The translations under genes and the position numbers were made by a program. The notes under the pieces were generated by a model. It ran no database searches. It saw nothing but the letters and a program-made list of their open reading frames with translations, and was not told the origin of the DNA. Positions 7,360 through 17,006 of a stretch of 64,000 nucleotides of DNA are shown piece after piece; the first letter of the stretch is position 1, and each line of letters opens with the position of its first letter. Location of the stretch: contig CAVOVH010000009.1 in NCBI GenBank assembly GCA_963699805.1, positions 310,001 to 374,000 of the forward strand, written 5' to 3'. The DNA is from JAGTVG01 sp963699805 (GTDB taxonomy: Bacteria > Bacteroidota > Bacteroidia > Cytophagales > Cyclobacteriaceae).

Positions 7360-8278
7360 ATAAATGATTACGTCTGATTTCAAAGATCGTACAAAAGAGG
7401 TCGGAGTGGATTGTTATTGAAAAAATAAACCTCCATTGACTTTTTAAAACAGATTACTAAATCAATCTATAAAACCGTACAGTTTCCCGATTCATTTGTC
7501 CGTATATGAACATTGAATCCGGGATATCTTCCCGAAACGATGAAACATTTCGTTACAATTCAGTGATTTACACTTTTTGGCACAGGATATGTAATATTTT
7601 TATAAAAATTATCACATGAATCCCGATTCCTCTAAAAATATTTCGATCACCTTTGGTTATACTCAGGTAGTTTTTATTGGTGAATTAGAATTTATCCTGC
7701 TCCTGAATTGATTTTTTACCTTATGCATGATCCTGTCCACCCATAATTATCCGCATTAGTTCAGGGATCATCATGGTCAATAAATTCCTGTTTATTGTAT
7801 ACATACAATTTTAATGGTTAGAATCTAATTTGTGACTTGTCTGAAACTCGGGATAAATCATAAGGCTTAGCAGCTATATCATAACCTAATGCTTCTGCTT
7901 TTTGTAGAAAGAAAGCCCCAGAAGGTATAGGTCTTTGGTCCAAATATCAAGATCAAAGGCTGTAACGGGCCCTGATTAAGACTTCAAAATGAATCATGAC
8001 CATAGCGATTAATGCATCCCATCGTAGTGATGAAAAATTTTCAGTAGTAAATAATCAATTCTGCTATTCGCTGGTGGCTCTTGAAACTTTTTTACAAATA
8101 ACTTTTCCGGATCTTCATAAAGCATACCTTATCCGTACATAATATAATTAAGTGTCCGATAATGATACACATCCCATAGACTTGTGTCTTTCTATCTAGC
8201 TGAATATCAATATTTTATATTTTATGGCATGGCATTAGCCTCTTATTCTGAAAAAGGAAATTAAAAATTTAAATAGCC
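7360..8278. other. Long non-coding gap with possible gene relics
   Basis: About 920 bases without a good gene. At 7548-7584 there is a degenerate copy of the stress promoter element (cgttac, aatt, tttacac, cacag in order), with no gene to its left except the 3' end of the isomerase. On the minus strand near 7800-7940 a short open stretch reads PSGAFFLQKAEALGYDIAAK and then PYDLSRVSDKSQIRF before a stop. It has no start codon and looks like the tail of a lost gene. A 38-codon frame at 8009-8125 (minus) is unconvincing. Confidence 0.4.
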
Positions 8279-8629
8279 ATGAAAACTTTTCAATTTAAAA
8301 CTTTGATCCTTCCCTTAACGGTCTTATTGGTTCTGGGGATGGGGACAATATCGGTAGCAGGTCCCAACAGACTTGACAATGCCGATCAGAACGGTGAATA
8401 CTCCTATGCCAAGGATATAATGGACTGTCTGTTAACCCTCAATCCTGTGAATGAAATTCTCATCTACAATCAAGAGGATCAATTGGTAATAAAAGGCAGT
8501 GCAGATAATAAGATCATTAAAAATTACATTTCGCGATCTGATCTGTTGACTGAAGTGGATCATGTTCAATATTACCGTATGAGTTACGAAGAAGGAATTG
8601 AACAGCCTGTTCGTTTCGCGTCCAAATAG
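8279..8629 (+). CDS. Small exported hypothetical protein, 116 aa
   Basis: It has a Sec signal (MKTFQFKTLILPLTVLLVLG) with likely cleavage after VAG at about residue 28. The mature part is about 88 residues with mixed strands and helices (EILIYNQEDQLVIKGSADNK). It contains one Cys and no recognisable domain. It stands alone on the plus strand and faces the rhamnosidase operon across a shared hairpin terminator. I do not recognise the family, and no function can be inferred beyond export. Confidence 0.7.
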   Translation: MKTFQFKTLILPLTVLLVLGMGTISVAGPNRLDNADQNGEYSYAKDIMDCLLTLNPVNEILIYNQEDQLVIKGSADNKIIKNYISRSDLLTEVDHVQYYRMSYEEGIEQPVRFASK

Positions 8630-8666
8630 TTTTTCTTATTCTTCAATTTAATTAACAAGCGTAAAT

Positions 8667-8700
8667 TCCCCCGGAAAGTATCCGGGGGATTTATTTTATT
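8667..8700. terminator. Bidirectional Rho-independent terminator
   Basis: Arms tcccccgga (8667-8675) and tccggggga (8681-8689) form a 9-bp GC-rich stem with a 5-nt loop. It is followed rightward by tttattttatt and preceded by an A-rich run. It sits between two convergent genes and can serve both. Confidence 0.85.
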
Positions 8701-11434
8701 CAGTAATAAAATAATAATCACCCGCCCCCGCCTCAATGACGATTTCCAGGTCTGATTCACTGATCAATCTAAACTGATCATCTCCCCCGGTAATCATTTT
8801 ATTCTCGTAGATCACCTTCCCGGATTCTGTGATCCGTTTTTCACTTGAAACTGGAAAATGAATCTCTGCCATCGTATTGGGAGGAACAATGACGTCCATT
8901 TTAAATTGTTCACCCGTCTTATTCCATGAATTTGATAACAGACCATAACTTGTCTCCATACTGGCCTTGGCCCAATCCAGTCCCTCTGCAGGTAACGGTT
9001 TGATAATGGATCGCTTGAAACCAGGACTTTGCAGATCCGGCCTGATCCCCGCCAGGTATTCATAATACCATTCACCGACCGATCCCAGCGCAAAATGATT
9101 TCGTGAATTCATTCCTTCCGGTGGTTCTGAATCTGAATTCCAGAGTTCCCATACGGATGTGGCTCCATTTTCCACCATATAACCCCAGGATGGATAGGTG
9201 GTCTGGGTGGCTGTTTCAAAAGCCAGCTGGTGATACCCGTAATCGCTTAACATGGGTAGAATGTATCCGGTGCCCAAAAACCCGGTGGTCGGATGTTTCC
9301 CTTTCGCCAGGACATTATCAGCGATGTTTTTAGCAACTTCTTCTTCAAGTCCTTCAGGGACAATGCCAAAAGCCAGGGGCAGGAGATTGGCGGTTTGTGT
9401 ACCTCCCTCATAATTATTCGTTTCCTCGTCGAAATATTTGTTGTTAAACGCGATTTTAATCTTTGCGGCCAGTTCTTCGTAAGTCTGGGCATCTGATTCC
9501 TTTCCTATCATTGCGGCCATTTGCCCTAGTAATTTCGTGCTATGGTAATAATATGCCACAGATATAGGCTGCCCTGGTGATTGTTCAACGGCGATCCAGT
9601 CACCGTATCCAAACCAGGTGCTGTCTTCATTGGCCCAGATATAAAGATCATCCACACTCTTCGACCGCATATACTCGACCCAGGCCTTCATCCCTTCATA
9701 ATTATCCTCGATGATGCGTTTATCAGCATAAAATTCATGTACAACCCAGGGAATAATTACGACAGCATCACCCCACGCGGGTTTTGAAGGTCCTTTTACT
9801 ACGATGGCCGGATTTACATCATGCACAAATCCCTCAGGATCCTGGCTGTCGATGATGTCTCGCATCCATTTTTTATAAAAATTGGCCATATTCATGTTAT
9901 AACAGGAAGTGGGGGCAAACATTTGGGCGTCACCCATCCATCCCAGGCGTTCATCTCTTTGAGGACAATCCGTAGGCACACTTTCCATGTTTCCCTTCTG
10001 ACCCCGGAGAATATTTTTATAAAAGGCGTTCAGGATATCCGAAGAACAGGAAAATTCTCCAGTCGGATCAGCCGCTGAATGAAATACCAGTCCGGTCAGG
10101 GTAGACTGATCCGGTTCATTTTCAAGTCCTTCCACCTGTACATACCGGAAGCCATGGTAGGTAAAATGCGGCTCAAATTCTTCCATCCCCTCTCCTTTAC
10201 AAATATAATAATCAGTTGCCTTGGCTGATCGCAGATTTTCCTGGGCCACCGTGCCATCGTCATGTAACAGTTCGGCAAACTTCATTTGAATGCGATTCCC
10301 TTTGCTACCCTGCACCCTCAATTTTTCATACCCCACCATATTGGCACCAAAATCAAAAACATAAACGCCGGCTTTCACTTCCCGGATGGCTACCGGTTCC
10401 CTTCTTTCTGTAATTCTGATGGGAGGTCCCTGCTGGGCAACCAGTTTACGGCCTTCATCCTGTATCAACTGTACTTTCTCCCATGATGAGTCGTCAAAAT
10501 CCGCCTCGTTCCAGCCAGGTTGTTCCAATCGGGCATCGTAGGTGACTCCATGATAAATGGTGTTCTCCACATAGGGTGAATGGGTCAGCTTCCAGGAGTC
10601 ATTGGTTTCAATCTGGAGATCACCGCCTGGGGTTTCAACTTCCAACTGAGCCAGCAACCGGAGTGGACCATCACTGTAAGCCACGCCTCCCTGCCATCCA
10701 AGGCCACTGCTCCACCACATATTGCCTAAAACCACACCCAATGCATTTTTGCCTTCTTTAATCAGCGAAGTAATTTCATAGGTCTGGTACTGAACCTTGG
10801 TTGGATAATCCGTCCATCCCGGAGTCAGGAGATCATTCCCGACCTTTTGCCCGTTGATATAGGCGATATAATTTCCAAGTCCGGTAATATATAAACGGCC
10901 ACCATGGATTTCATCCCCGATTTCAAATTCTTTTCTCAGCATGACTGATCTGGGCGGCCGACCTACCTCATCCTTGCCAATCCATTTCGCCTTCCAGTCA
11001 TCCGGATGTAATAAACCCATCTCCCAATAGGCAGGCAGACTGAATGCTGAAACCTGATCACCCTTGTTCCAGGTCCTTACTTTCCAGTAATATCTTTTTC
11101 TTGATTCCAGCGGATTCCCTTCATAAGCGACGAGATGACTCTGATCCGATACCACCTTTTCAGAATCCCATAAATCACCCTGATCTTTGGCCAGAAGGTC
11201 CATGGAACTGGCAACGAGAATCTGATAGGCAGTCTGGATTGCTCCCCGTGACTGATCATTGATCATCCAGGAAAACCTGGGATGTAAGATATCCAGGCCT
11301 ACCGGATTGGTTTGATATTCACTCTTCAGGGCGATCGGAGATCCCGGAGGAGTGGATTCAGACATTTTATTACATTCGGTTAGCGTAAAGACCAGAAAAA
11401 ACAGGAAAAGAATGGAGAATAATTTTAGTGTCAT
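8696..11434 (-). CDS. Alpha-L-rhamnosidase, GH78-type lipoprotein
   Basis: A 912-residue enzyme releasing terminal alpha-L-rhamnose. The start at 11434 gives a lipoprotein signal ending LTECNK; the longer frame to 11494 runs through an intergenic hairpin. Domains in order: a fibronectin-like N-terminal domain (about 30-140), the rhamnosidase-N beta domain with ITGLGNYIAYINGQKVG, and then the alpha/alpha-barrel catalytic domain. The GH78 signature DCPQRDERLGWMGD is at about residues 489-502, and a C-terminal beta domain follows. Length and order are normal for the family. It is the last gene of a leftward run with an oxidoreductase and a second rhamnosidase-type gene, probably surface or periplasmic and lipid-anchored. 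Confidence 0.9.
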   Translation of the reverse strand: MTLKLFSILFLFFLVFTLTECNKMSESTPPGSPIALKSEYQTNPVGLDILHPRFSWMINDQSRGAIQTAYQILVASSMDLLAKDQGDLWDSEKVVSDQSHLVAYEGNPLESRKRYYWKVRTWNKGDQVSAFSLPAYWEMGLLHPDDWKAKWIGKDEVGRPPRSVMLRKEFEIGDEIHGGRLYITGLGNYIAYINGQKVGNDLLTPGWTDYPTKVQYQTYEITSLIKEGKNALGVVLGNMWWSSGLGWQGGVAYSDGPLRLLAQLEVETPGGDLQIETNDSWKLTHSPYVENTIYHGVTYDARLEQPGWNEADFDDSSWEKVQLIQDEGRKLVAQQGPPIRITERREPVAIREVKAGVYVFDFGANMVGYEKLRVQGSKGNRIQMKFAELLHDDGTVAQENLRSAKATDYYICKGEGMEEFEPHFTYHGFRYVQVEGLENEPDQSTLTGLVFHSAADPTGEFSCSSDILNAFYKNILRGQKGNMESVPTDCPQRDERLGWMGDAQMFAPTSCYNMNMANFYKKWMRDIIDSQDPEGFVHDVNPAIVVKGPSKPAWGDAVVIIPWVVHEFYADKRIIEDNYEGMKAWVEYMRSKSVDDLYIWANEDSTWFGYGDWIAVEQSPGQPISVAYYYHSTKLLGQMAAMIGKESDAQTYEELAAKIKIAFNNKYFDEETNNYEGGTQTANLLPLAFGIVPEGLEEEVAKNIADNVLAKGKHPTTGFLGTGYILPMLSDYGYHQLAFETATQTTYPSWGYMVENGATSVWELWNSDSEPPEGMNSRNHFALGSVGEWYYEYLAGIRPDLQSPGFKRSIIKPLPAEGLDWAKASMETSYGLLSNSWNKTGEQFKMDVIVPPNTMAEIHFPVSSEKRITESGKVIYENKMITGGDDQFRLISESDLEIVIEAGAGDYYFITE

Positions 11435-11450
11435 AATATAAAAAATTAAT

Positions 11451-11480
11451 ACTCGTACCACCACTGGTGGTAGTACGAGT
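11451..11480 (-). promoter_or_regulatory. Intercistronic hairpin before the GH78 start
   Basis: Arms actcgtac and gtacgagt form an 8-bp outer stem, and cacca/tggtg an inner stem, separated by a 3-nt bulge. It lies 16 bases before the GH78 ATG and 40 bases after the oxidoreductase stop. On the transcribed strand it is followed by attaattttttat. It may be a terminator or attenuator, an RNA-processing or stabilising stem, or a protein-binding palindrome. Confidence 0.6.
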
Positions 11481-11520
11481 GTTTTTACTTTCAACTCTTG
11501 CTAATGGTATATTTTATTAT

Positions 11521-12936
11521 TTAGGTATATTTCAGCTTCTGGTTATCCCACATGACGATCCGGTTATTAAAATAACTTTCATTCGCCGCCAGGGAAGGGC
11601 CGGCCGCTTTTAATCCGTATGTAGCATTTTCAACGATGGTTTTCCCATCCCGAATCGCCGCGATCAAATTGGCCCAGTGATCATCCCGTTCATCATATCC
11701 TTCCGGAGGACTGTAAATCATTTCACTGGGTTCGTTGATGGTGGAAGGCATATTATAATATTTCAGATTGTATTGTTTTACAAACTCATCCTGGATGTTT
11801 TTCGGGAAGGTGAATAAGGAATCATATCCACCGTACTCTGGTTTGGCAGGAAATGGTGACCGACTAAGTGTCAGTGTGTTTCCTGAAAATTTTATGGTCC
11901 CTTCTGACCCCACCAGCTTGAGTGAACCTTCTCCCCCTCCACCGGCAACGAAATTCACCCGGATCTGCATATTAAATGGGGCATGGGTGGTTGACTGTGG
12001 ATAATCCACGACACAGGTCAATATATCCGGTACATCCCGGCCATCCTTCCAGTAGCGGGTCCCGCCAGAGCCGTATACCTTATTTGGTCCATCAGAACTT
12101 ATGATCCAATGAAGCCAGGAGAACAGATGGACGAACAGATCCCCGGCGATTCCGGTTCCATATGCCCGGTAATTACGCCATCTGAAAAACCGGATCGGAT
12201 CAAAAGGCACTTTCTGTGTATCTCCCAGGAATTTATCAAAATCGACCGTTTCAGGAGAAGCATCGGGAGGAATTGAATATTGCCAGGCTCCTAGGGAAGA
12301 ATGCCGGTCATAAGCGGCTTCCACGAGGATCAATTCACCGATTTCACCGGCACGATATAAGTCCTGCGCCTTTTTCATGACGATGGAGCTGACTCCCTGA
12401 CTCCCTACCTGGAATTTGGCATTGTACTGTTTTTCAGCCTGGATCACCTGATGCCCTTCTGCCACTTCCTGTACCATGGGTTTTTCACAATAAATGGGCT
12501 TTCCGGCCTTCATGGCGTCGATGGTAATGATATCATGCCAGTGATCCGGTGTGGCGATTAAGACGACATCAATATCGTTCCTGTTCAATATTTCGCGGTA
12601 ATCCTTGGTGGTAAAAATGTCCTGACCGAAAACTTCCTTTGCTCGAGTAAGCCTGCCATCATAGAGATCGCAAACAGCTGCCAGTTCTACACCAGGAACG
12701 GTCAGGGCCGAGTTGATATTATAAAAACCAATGATCCCGGTCCCGATCACTCCCAACCTCACCTTGTCATTGGCGGCAAACTTCTTGTTCCGGTCCGGGT
12801 GAGGTTCCGGCTTAAGGATCACCCTTTCCATTGAAGGCTTACTTGTTGCAATATAGGGAAATGCTCCGGCCACCAATGATCCCTGAGCCAGCCCTTTCAC
12901 AAATTTCCTCCTTGAAAAATTCTTTTCTCTTCGCAT
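11521..12936 (-). CDS. Tat-exported Gfo/Idh/MocA family oxidoreductase
   Basis: A 471-residue NAD(P)-dependent sugar oxidoreductase-like protein. The twin-arginine leader is FSRRKFVKG at residues 7-15. The Rossmann motif is LGVIGTGIIG (61-70), followed by DVVLIATPDHWHDI and the dinucleotide-binding YCEKPMVQE, with the usual Glu-Lys-Pro. The C-terminal alpha/beta domain carries DLFVHLFSWLHW. Exported members of this family in Bacteroidota often sit in polysaccharide loci and can act as oxidoreductases or as glycosidases using transient oxidation; which applies here is unknown. It lies between two rhamnosidase-type genes on the same strand. Confidence 0.85.
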   Translation of the reverse strand: MRREKNFSRRKFVKGLAQGSLVAGAFPYIATSKPSMERVILKPEPHPDRNKKFAANDKVRLGVIGTGIIGFYNINSALTVPGVELAAVCDLYDGRLTRAKEVFGQDIFTTKDYREILNRNDIDVVLIATPDHWHDIITIDAMKAGKPIYCEKPMVQEVAEGHQVIQAEKQYNAKFQVGSQGVSSIVMKKAQDLYRAGEIGELILVEAAYDRHSSLGAWQYSIPPDASPETVDFDKFLGDTQKVPFDPIRFFRWRNYRAYGTGIAGDLFVHLFSWLHWIISSDGPNKVYGSGGTRYWKDGRDVPDILTCVVDYPQSTTHAPFNMQIRVNFVAGGGGEGSLKLVGSEGTIKFSGNTLTLSRSPFPAKPEYGGYDSLFTFPKNIQDEFVKQYNLKYYNMPSTINEPSEMIYSPPEGYDERDDHWANLIAAIRDGKTIVENATYGLKAAGPSLAANESYFNNRIVMWDNQKLKYT

Positions 12937-13050
12937 ATTATACTAAAATTTATGAATGAATAATAGAAATTACAGACACTTCGCCTGTATTAAAAACGGA
13001 TATTTTTAATTTATCAAAAATTGCTTTCGTTTTTCGATTGTAAAAAATAC

Positions 13051-15456
13051 CTAATAATCGATCTTCTGTTTCCCTCCTTGCAGGAGGTACGTTTGATCAT
13101 TCCAGATAAATTGACCGGAAAGGCCTTGCGGTAAATTAATCACTCCATTTACACCGCGATCTTCCCGCATCAATTCAATCTCAATATAATCATTATAATC
13201 CGGTAAAAACAATTTGCCTTTGATATTTTTAAGCGGTCCGAAAGCAGGTTGGATGATCACCGTCCTGAACCCGGGAGCGCCCGGCATGATCCCGCAAACT
13301 GTAGCCAGTAGGTCATAATTTGGACTTGCACTCCAGGCATGACAATCGGAGCGTGTGGGATCCGGTTTTTCCGCAAAGGTTGTCAATCCCTGGTCCAGCA
13401 TATCGTACCAGGGATTTAACTGGTCGAGATACAAATCCGACATACCGATCTTTCTCAGGGCCTCGACAAGGTAAAACCTGAAATACAAGGTGCATTGGAT
13501 CAGGCTTTCATCCCGGATGATCTTTTCCATCAATTCTTTTTGTTTATCCGCTGGAACCGCATCCGTCAGGATCCCGAAAATATTGGCATGCTGGCTGAAA
13601 TGTTTTTTATCCGGCGAATCTGCCAGTAAACCTTTTTGTTCATCCCAGCAAAGATCAAAAGTCGCGATTTTAATTTTTTCAGATAATTCCCTGTAACGGG
13701 AAGCATGGTATTCATCACCGAATGCCTGGTGTAATTCAGCGGCCATATCCAGCGCATAGGCAAATTGCAGGGATAAGTTGGATGAATTCCCCTCGGCCAC
13801 CCCGTCAGGTACCCCGCCCACTCCCTTGTCAGCATCCCAGGGCCACTCATCCGCCCAGTCTACAAAGTTCCACCATTCCAGGGATCCCAGCATCCCCTGG
13901 TCATCAACGTGGTTTTCAAACCAATAAAGTACATTCCTTATTCCCATCAAATATGATTTCACAAAACCTGGATCGTCCCGATAATACCAGTAATCATGAA
14001 CCATCGCGATCCAGAAAAGGGAATACGGAGGAATGATCTGCATGCTCGAACTGGGGTACCGGCTTTGCGTGAGACCATCCGGGATGCGGGACTGATCATA
14101 TAATTCAATGGCTTTCCGCATCAGTTGATCCGTCCCATCCACATAGAGGCTGATCAATGCCTGAATACGCGTATCCCCCACATACTGCATCTGCTCATAG
14201 TAGGGGCAATCGTAATAGATCTCCCCGGCACATAATTGGGCCGTTCTAAAACCCACCTTCCACACCTCCGCCAGCCTTTCCTGATCCGATTCAAAGGAAG
14301 AATTCTGCTTTAGGGGGAAACCTGTTGGACTGCTGAATAATTGATGGATGAGCAAGGGTTCCTCCTTTGTTTCAATGTCTACCTGCAGATACCTGTAGGT
14401 CCTGAACCACAACGGCGAAAAAATTCTCGCATCGCCTCCATCTGCCATGAAGACATCATAATTACCGATCATTTTTTTCCCTTCGATCTCATTCCGGTTT
14501 CCTTTCTGCCCTAGCTCATCAAAAAGCGCTTCCGCGTATGTCAGCCGGATGGTTGCATCCTTCCCTTTACTCAAGATCAGTTTGGGATAACTTTTGGTAA
14601 GATATCCCTGGTCCAGAAGGAAAGAAGCCTTGTGATGGGGATTGATCTTTATATCCTGGCCGCTGTTGAGATCGGTTACCTTTAAATCAACTCCTTCCAT
14701 CCTGCGAATGGACTGAAAAGAATCAAAACCGATCTGCATAAGGTCAATGGATCTCGGAACCAGCATCCAGTCTCCATCGGTTCCCACCGATCTGGGTTTT
14801 CCTCTGGTAATAGGTGCTGCTTGCGACCATTCCTGGTCATCAAAATCTGCCTTTTCCCATCCCCAGGGATATGATTTCCCATCCACCCGGTCCCCCGGAC
14901 CGACCACGATAAATGTATTCAACACTTCCGCGAAGCCTGTGACTGGCTGATAAGCCTTATTTTTGAGAACCCGCCAGGAATCATTGGTATTCACAATCGA
15001 TTCTTCCGGGCCATTCCCTGTCATGATGAAGGCAGTCCGGTTTGACATTTGAGAAAATGGCATATCCTTTCCGAAATTCCATACCACGGCAGCGAGGACG
15101 TTCACCCCTTTTTTCAGATCCGCTGAAATATCCAGGCTTTCAAACCGCCAGTGTTGAAGATCACCCCGGGCAGGTCCATAGGTAATAAAATTCCCGTTGA
15201 CAAATAACTGATACCGGTTATCCGCAGAGACATGAATGATAAATTCACTGGGCTTTTCAGTAAGCTCAAAGGTTTTCCTGAAGTGATATACTCCATAACC
15301 ATTGGGATCGGAACCGGGATCAGCGATCCAGTTGGCGGACCAGAATGTACTCAGAATATCCGGGTTAATGCCCTGCGGCTCAACGGCCAATTGAGCAAAC
15401 AAAGCATGACCCAGCATACACCATAAAACTCCTAAAAAATTGGATCGAATTTTCAT
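13051..15456 (-). CDS. Second alpha-L-rhamnosidase-like enzyme
   Basis: An exported protein of about 801 residues; signal MKIRSNFLGVLWCMLGHALF, cleaved near FAQ. The N-terminal beta domain has IHVSADNRYQLFVNG, as in rhamnosidase N-domains. The catalytic alpha/alpha barrel has DCPYYEQMQYVGDTR at about residues 416-430, a variant of the GH78 DCPxRDERLGWxGD signature with Tyr replacing Arg and Glu replacing Asp-Glu spacing. That variant is seen in a divergent GH78-like clade, so specificity may not be plain rhamnose. The start at 15456 is preferred to 15468 because the signal begins there. It is the first gene of the leftward run. Confidence 0.8.
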   Translation of the reverse strand: MKIRSNFLGVLWCMLGHALFAQLAVEPQGINPDILSTFWSANWIADPGSDPNGYGVYHFRKTFELTEKPSEFIIHVSADNRYQLFVNGNFITYGPARGDLQHWRFESLDISADLKKGVNVLAAVVWNFGKDMPFSQMSNRTAFIMTGNGPEESIVNTNDSWRVLKNKAYQPVTGFAEVLNTFIVVGPGDRVDGKSYPWGWEKADFDDQEWSQAAPITRGKPRSVGTDGDWMLVPRSIDLMQIGFDSFQSIRRMEGVDLKVTDLNSGQDIKINPHHKASFLLDQGYLTKSYPKLILSKGKDATIRLTYAEALFDELGQKGNRNEIEGKKMIGNYDVFMADGGDARIFSPLWFRTYRYLQVDIETKEEPLLIHQLFSSPTGFPLKQNSSFESDQERLAEVWKVGFRTAQLCAGEIYYDCPYYEQMQYVGDTRIQALISLYVDGTDQLMRKAIELYDQSRIPDGLTQSRYPSSSMQIIPPYSLFWIAMVHDYWYYRDDPGFVKSYLMGIRNVLYWFENHVDDQGMLGSLEWWNFVDWADEWPWDADKGVGGVPDGVAEGNSSNLSLQFAYALDMAAELHQAFGDEYHASRYRELSEKIKIATFDLCWDEQKGLLADSPDKKHFSQHANIFGILTDAVPADKQKELMEKIIRDESLIQCTLYFRFYLVEALRKIGMSDLYLDQLNPWYDMLDQGLTTFAEKPDPTRSDCHAWSASPNYDLLATVCGIMPGAPGFRTVIIQPAFGPLKNIKGKLFLPDYNDYIEIELMREDRGVNGVINLPQGLSGQFIWNDQTYLLQGGKQKIDY

Positions 15457-15569
15457 GAATTGACTCATTTTTATACAAAATCTGCGATATACCTGTTAAT
15501 TGTAGCTATTAATTATAAAGATATATTATATTTAATTTTATTTGGAACAGAAATTAAACATATCGTCCT

Positions 15570-17006
15570 ATGGAGTTCATTAAATCATTTTTTTTAAAAT
15601 TTCAAGGTGATATTTCCCGATATTTCACTGGAATAATTGCTCTTTATTTTTCATTATCACTTTTTTCCTGTAACCCTGCTGAAAAAGTTACGGTGGAAAG
15701 ATCCTATGGAAACATGGCTGATACCCTGGAGAAAAGTCTGCAGGAAGAGATCATCAATGTATGGTATCCCCGGATCATGGATTCAACCTATGGTGGATAT
15801 TTATCCAACTTTTCTTATGACTGGAAGCAGCTTCCCCATCAGGAAAAGTCAATTGTCTATACAGCCCGCCATGTATGGACCACCTCGATGCTGTATAAGC
15901 AATATCCCGAAAGGGAGGAATTTCTTAAATATGCCGAACAGGGTTTTGACTTCATGAAGAAATATTTGTGGGATGATACTTTCGGAGGATACTTCATCAT
16001 CGTAGGTCAGGACGGAAGCCAGATAGACTCTCTGAACAATGAAAAACGTATATACGGACAAGCTTTCGCCATCTATGGCCTGGCCCAGTACTATGAAGTA
16101 ACCAGAAATGAAGACGTGCTTGAGTGGGCAAAAAAATCATTTCAGTGGATCGAAGAGAAGGCACATGACCCAGTAAATGGAGGATATTATGAAAACCTTC
16201 TCAGGCAGGGGGCTCCCCAGTTGTCAACTGATACCTTTAAGATCCCACTCAATGACCGTTTGATGAGTGGTTACAAAGATTTTAACAGCTCCATTCACAT
16301 CCTGGAAGCCCTTACGACGCTGTACCATGTCTGGCCCGATGAACTGGTCAGAGAACGCCTGGAAGAAATGTTCCATGTGGTAAGAGATACGATGGTGACT
16401 GAACCCGGATACCTTCAATTGTATTTCCAGCCTGATTGGACCCATGTGACAGGGAGCATGCAGGAAGGGGATAACAGGAGGAATTCATGGTTTTTCGATC
16501 ATGTTACCTTCGGGCATGATATTGAAACCGCCTATCTCCTTTATGAAGCGGCTGAAGCTTTGGAAATGTATGATGAAGAAACAGCCTCCATTTGTAAGAT
16601 GCTGGTGGATCATACAATCCGGAAAGGATGGGATGAAAAAAATGGAGGATTCTTTGAAAGAGGACTGTATGTGACACCGGACAGCCTAAGGATCATCGAT
16701 GATCATAAATCATGGTGGAGCCAGGTGGAGGCATTGAACAGCCTTTTATTAATGCATGCCCTGTATCCAGAAGACGATACCGATTATTACACGTATTTTC
16801 TGAGGCAATGGCTGTACATCGACAAGTACCTGATTGACCATACATATGGTGGCTGGTATGGAGGCGGATTAGACACCAACCCAGAAATTAAAACGGCACC
16901 AAAAGCGCATAACTGGAAAACAGCCTATCATAATGGAAGAGGCATGGTGAATTGTGTCAACCAGCTCAGGTCATTGCAGATCAGGGAACCCGGCAGTGCG
17001 TTTTAA
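15570..17006 (+). CDS. AGE-family epimerase/isomerase, lipoprotein
   Basis: A 478-residue protein of the N-acylglucosamine 2-epimerase family (alpha/alpha six-barrel). A hydrophobic leader ends in LSLFSCN, giving a lipid-anchored Cys34. Features of the barrel include VYTARHVWTTSMLY, YGQAFAIYGLAQYY, RRNSWFFDHVTFGHDIETAY and HNWKTAYHNGRGM near the end, where the conserved His residues of the family fall. Members epimerise at C2 of sugars such as cellobiose, mannobiose or N-acetylglucosamine; the substrate cannot be fixed. It is divergent from the rhamnosidase run (114 bases between starts), and its 3' end overlaps the next minus-strand gene by 26 bases. Confidence 0.85.
   Translation: MEFIKSFFLKFQGDISRYFTGIIALYFSLSLFSCNPAEKVTVERSYGNMADTLEKSLQEEIINVWYPRIMDSTYGGYLSNFSYDWKQLPHQEKSIVYTARHVWTTSMLYKQYPEREEFLKYAEQGFDFMKKYLWDDTFGGYFIIVGQDGSQIDSLNNEKRIYGQAFAIYGLAQYYEVTRNEDVLEWAKKSFQWIEEKAHDPVNGGYYENLLRQGAPQLSTDTFKIPLNDRLMSGYKDFNSSIHILEALTTLYHVWPDELVRERLEEMFHVVRDTMVTEPGYLQLYFQPDWTHVTGSMQEGDNRRNSWFFDHVTFGHDIETAYLLYEAAEALEMYDEETASICKMLVDHTIRKGWDEKNGGFFERGLYVTPDSLRIIDDHKSWWSQVEALNSLLLMHALYPEDDTDYYTYFLRQWLYIDKYLIDHTYGGWYGGGLDTNPEIKTAPKAHNWKTAYHNGRGMVNCVNQLRSLQIREPGSAF

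Noticed and set aside
8009..8125. 38-codon minus-strand frame
   Set aside because: No signal, no domain, and in a gap with relics; could be chance.
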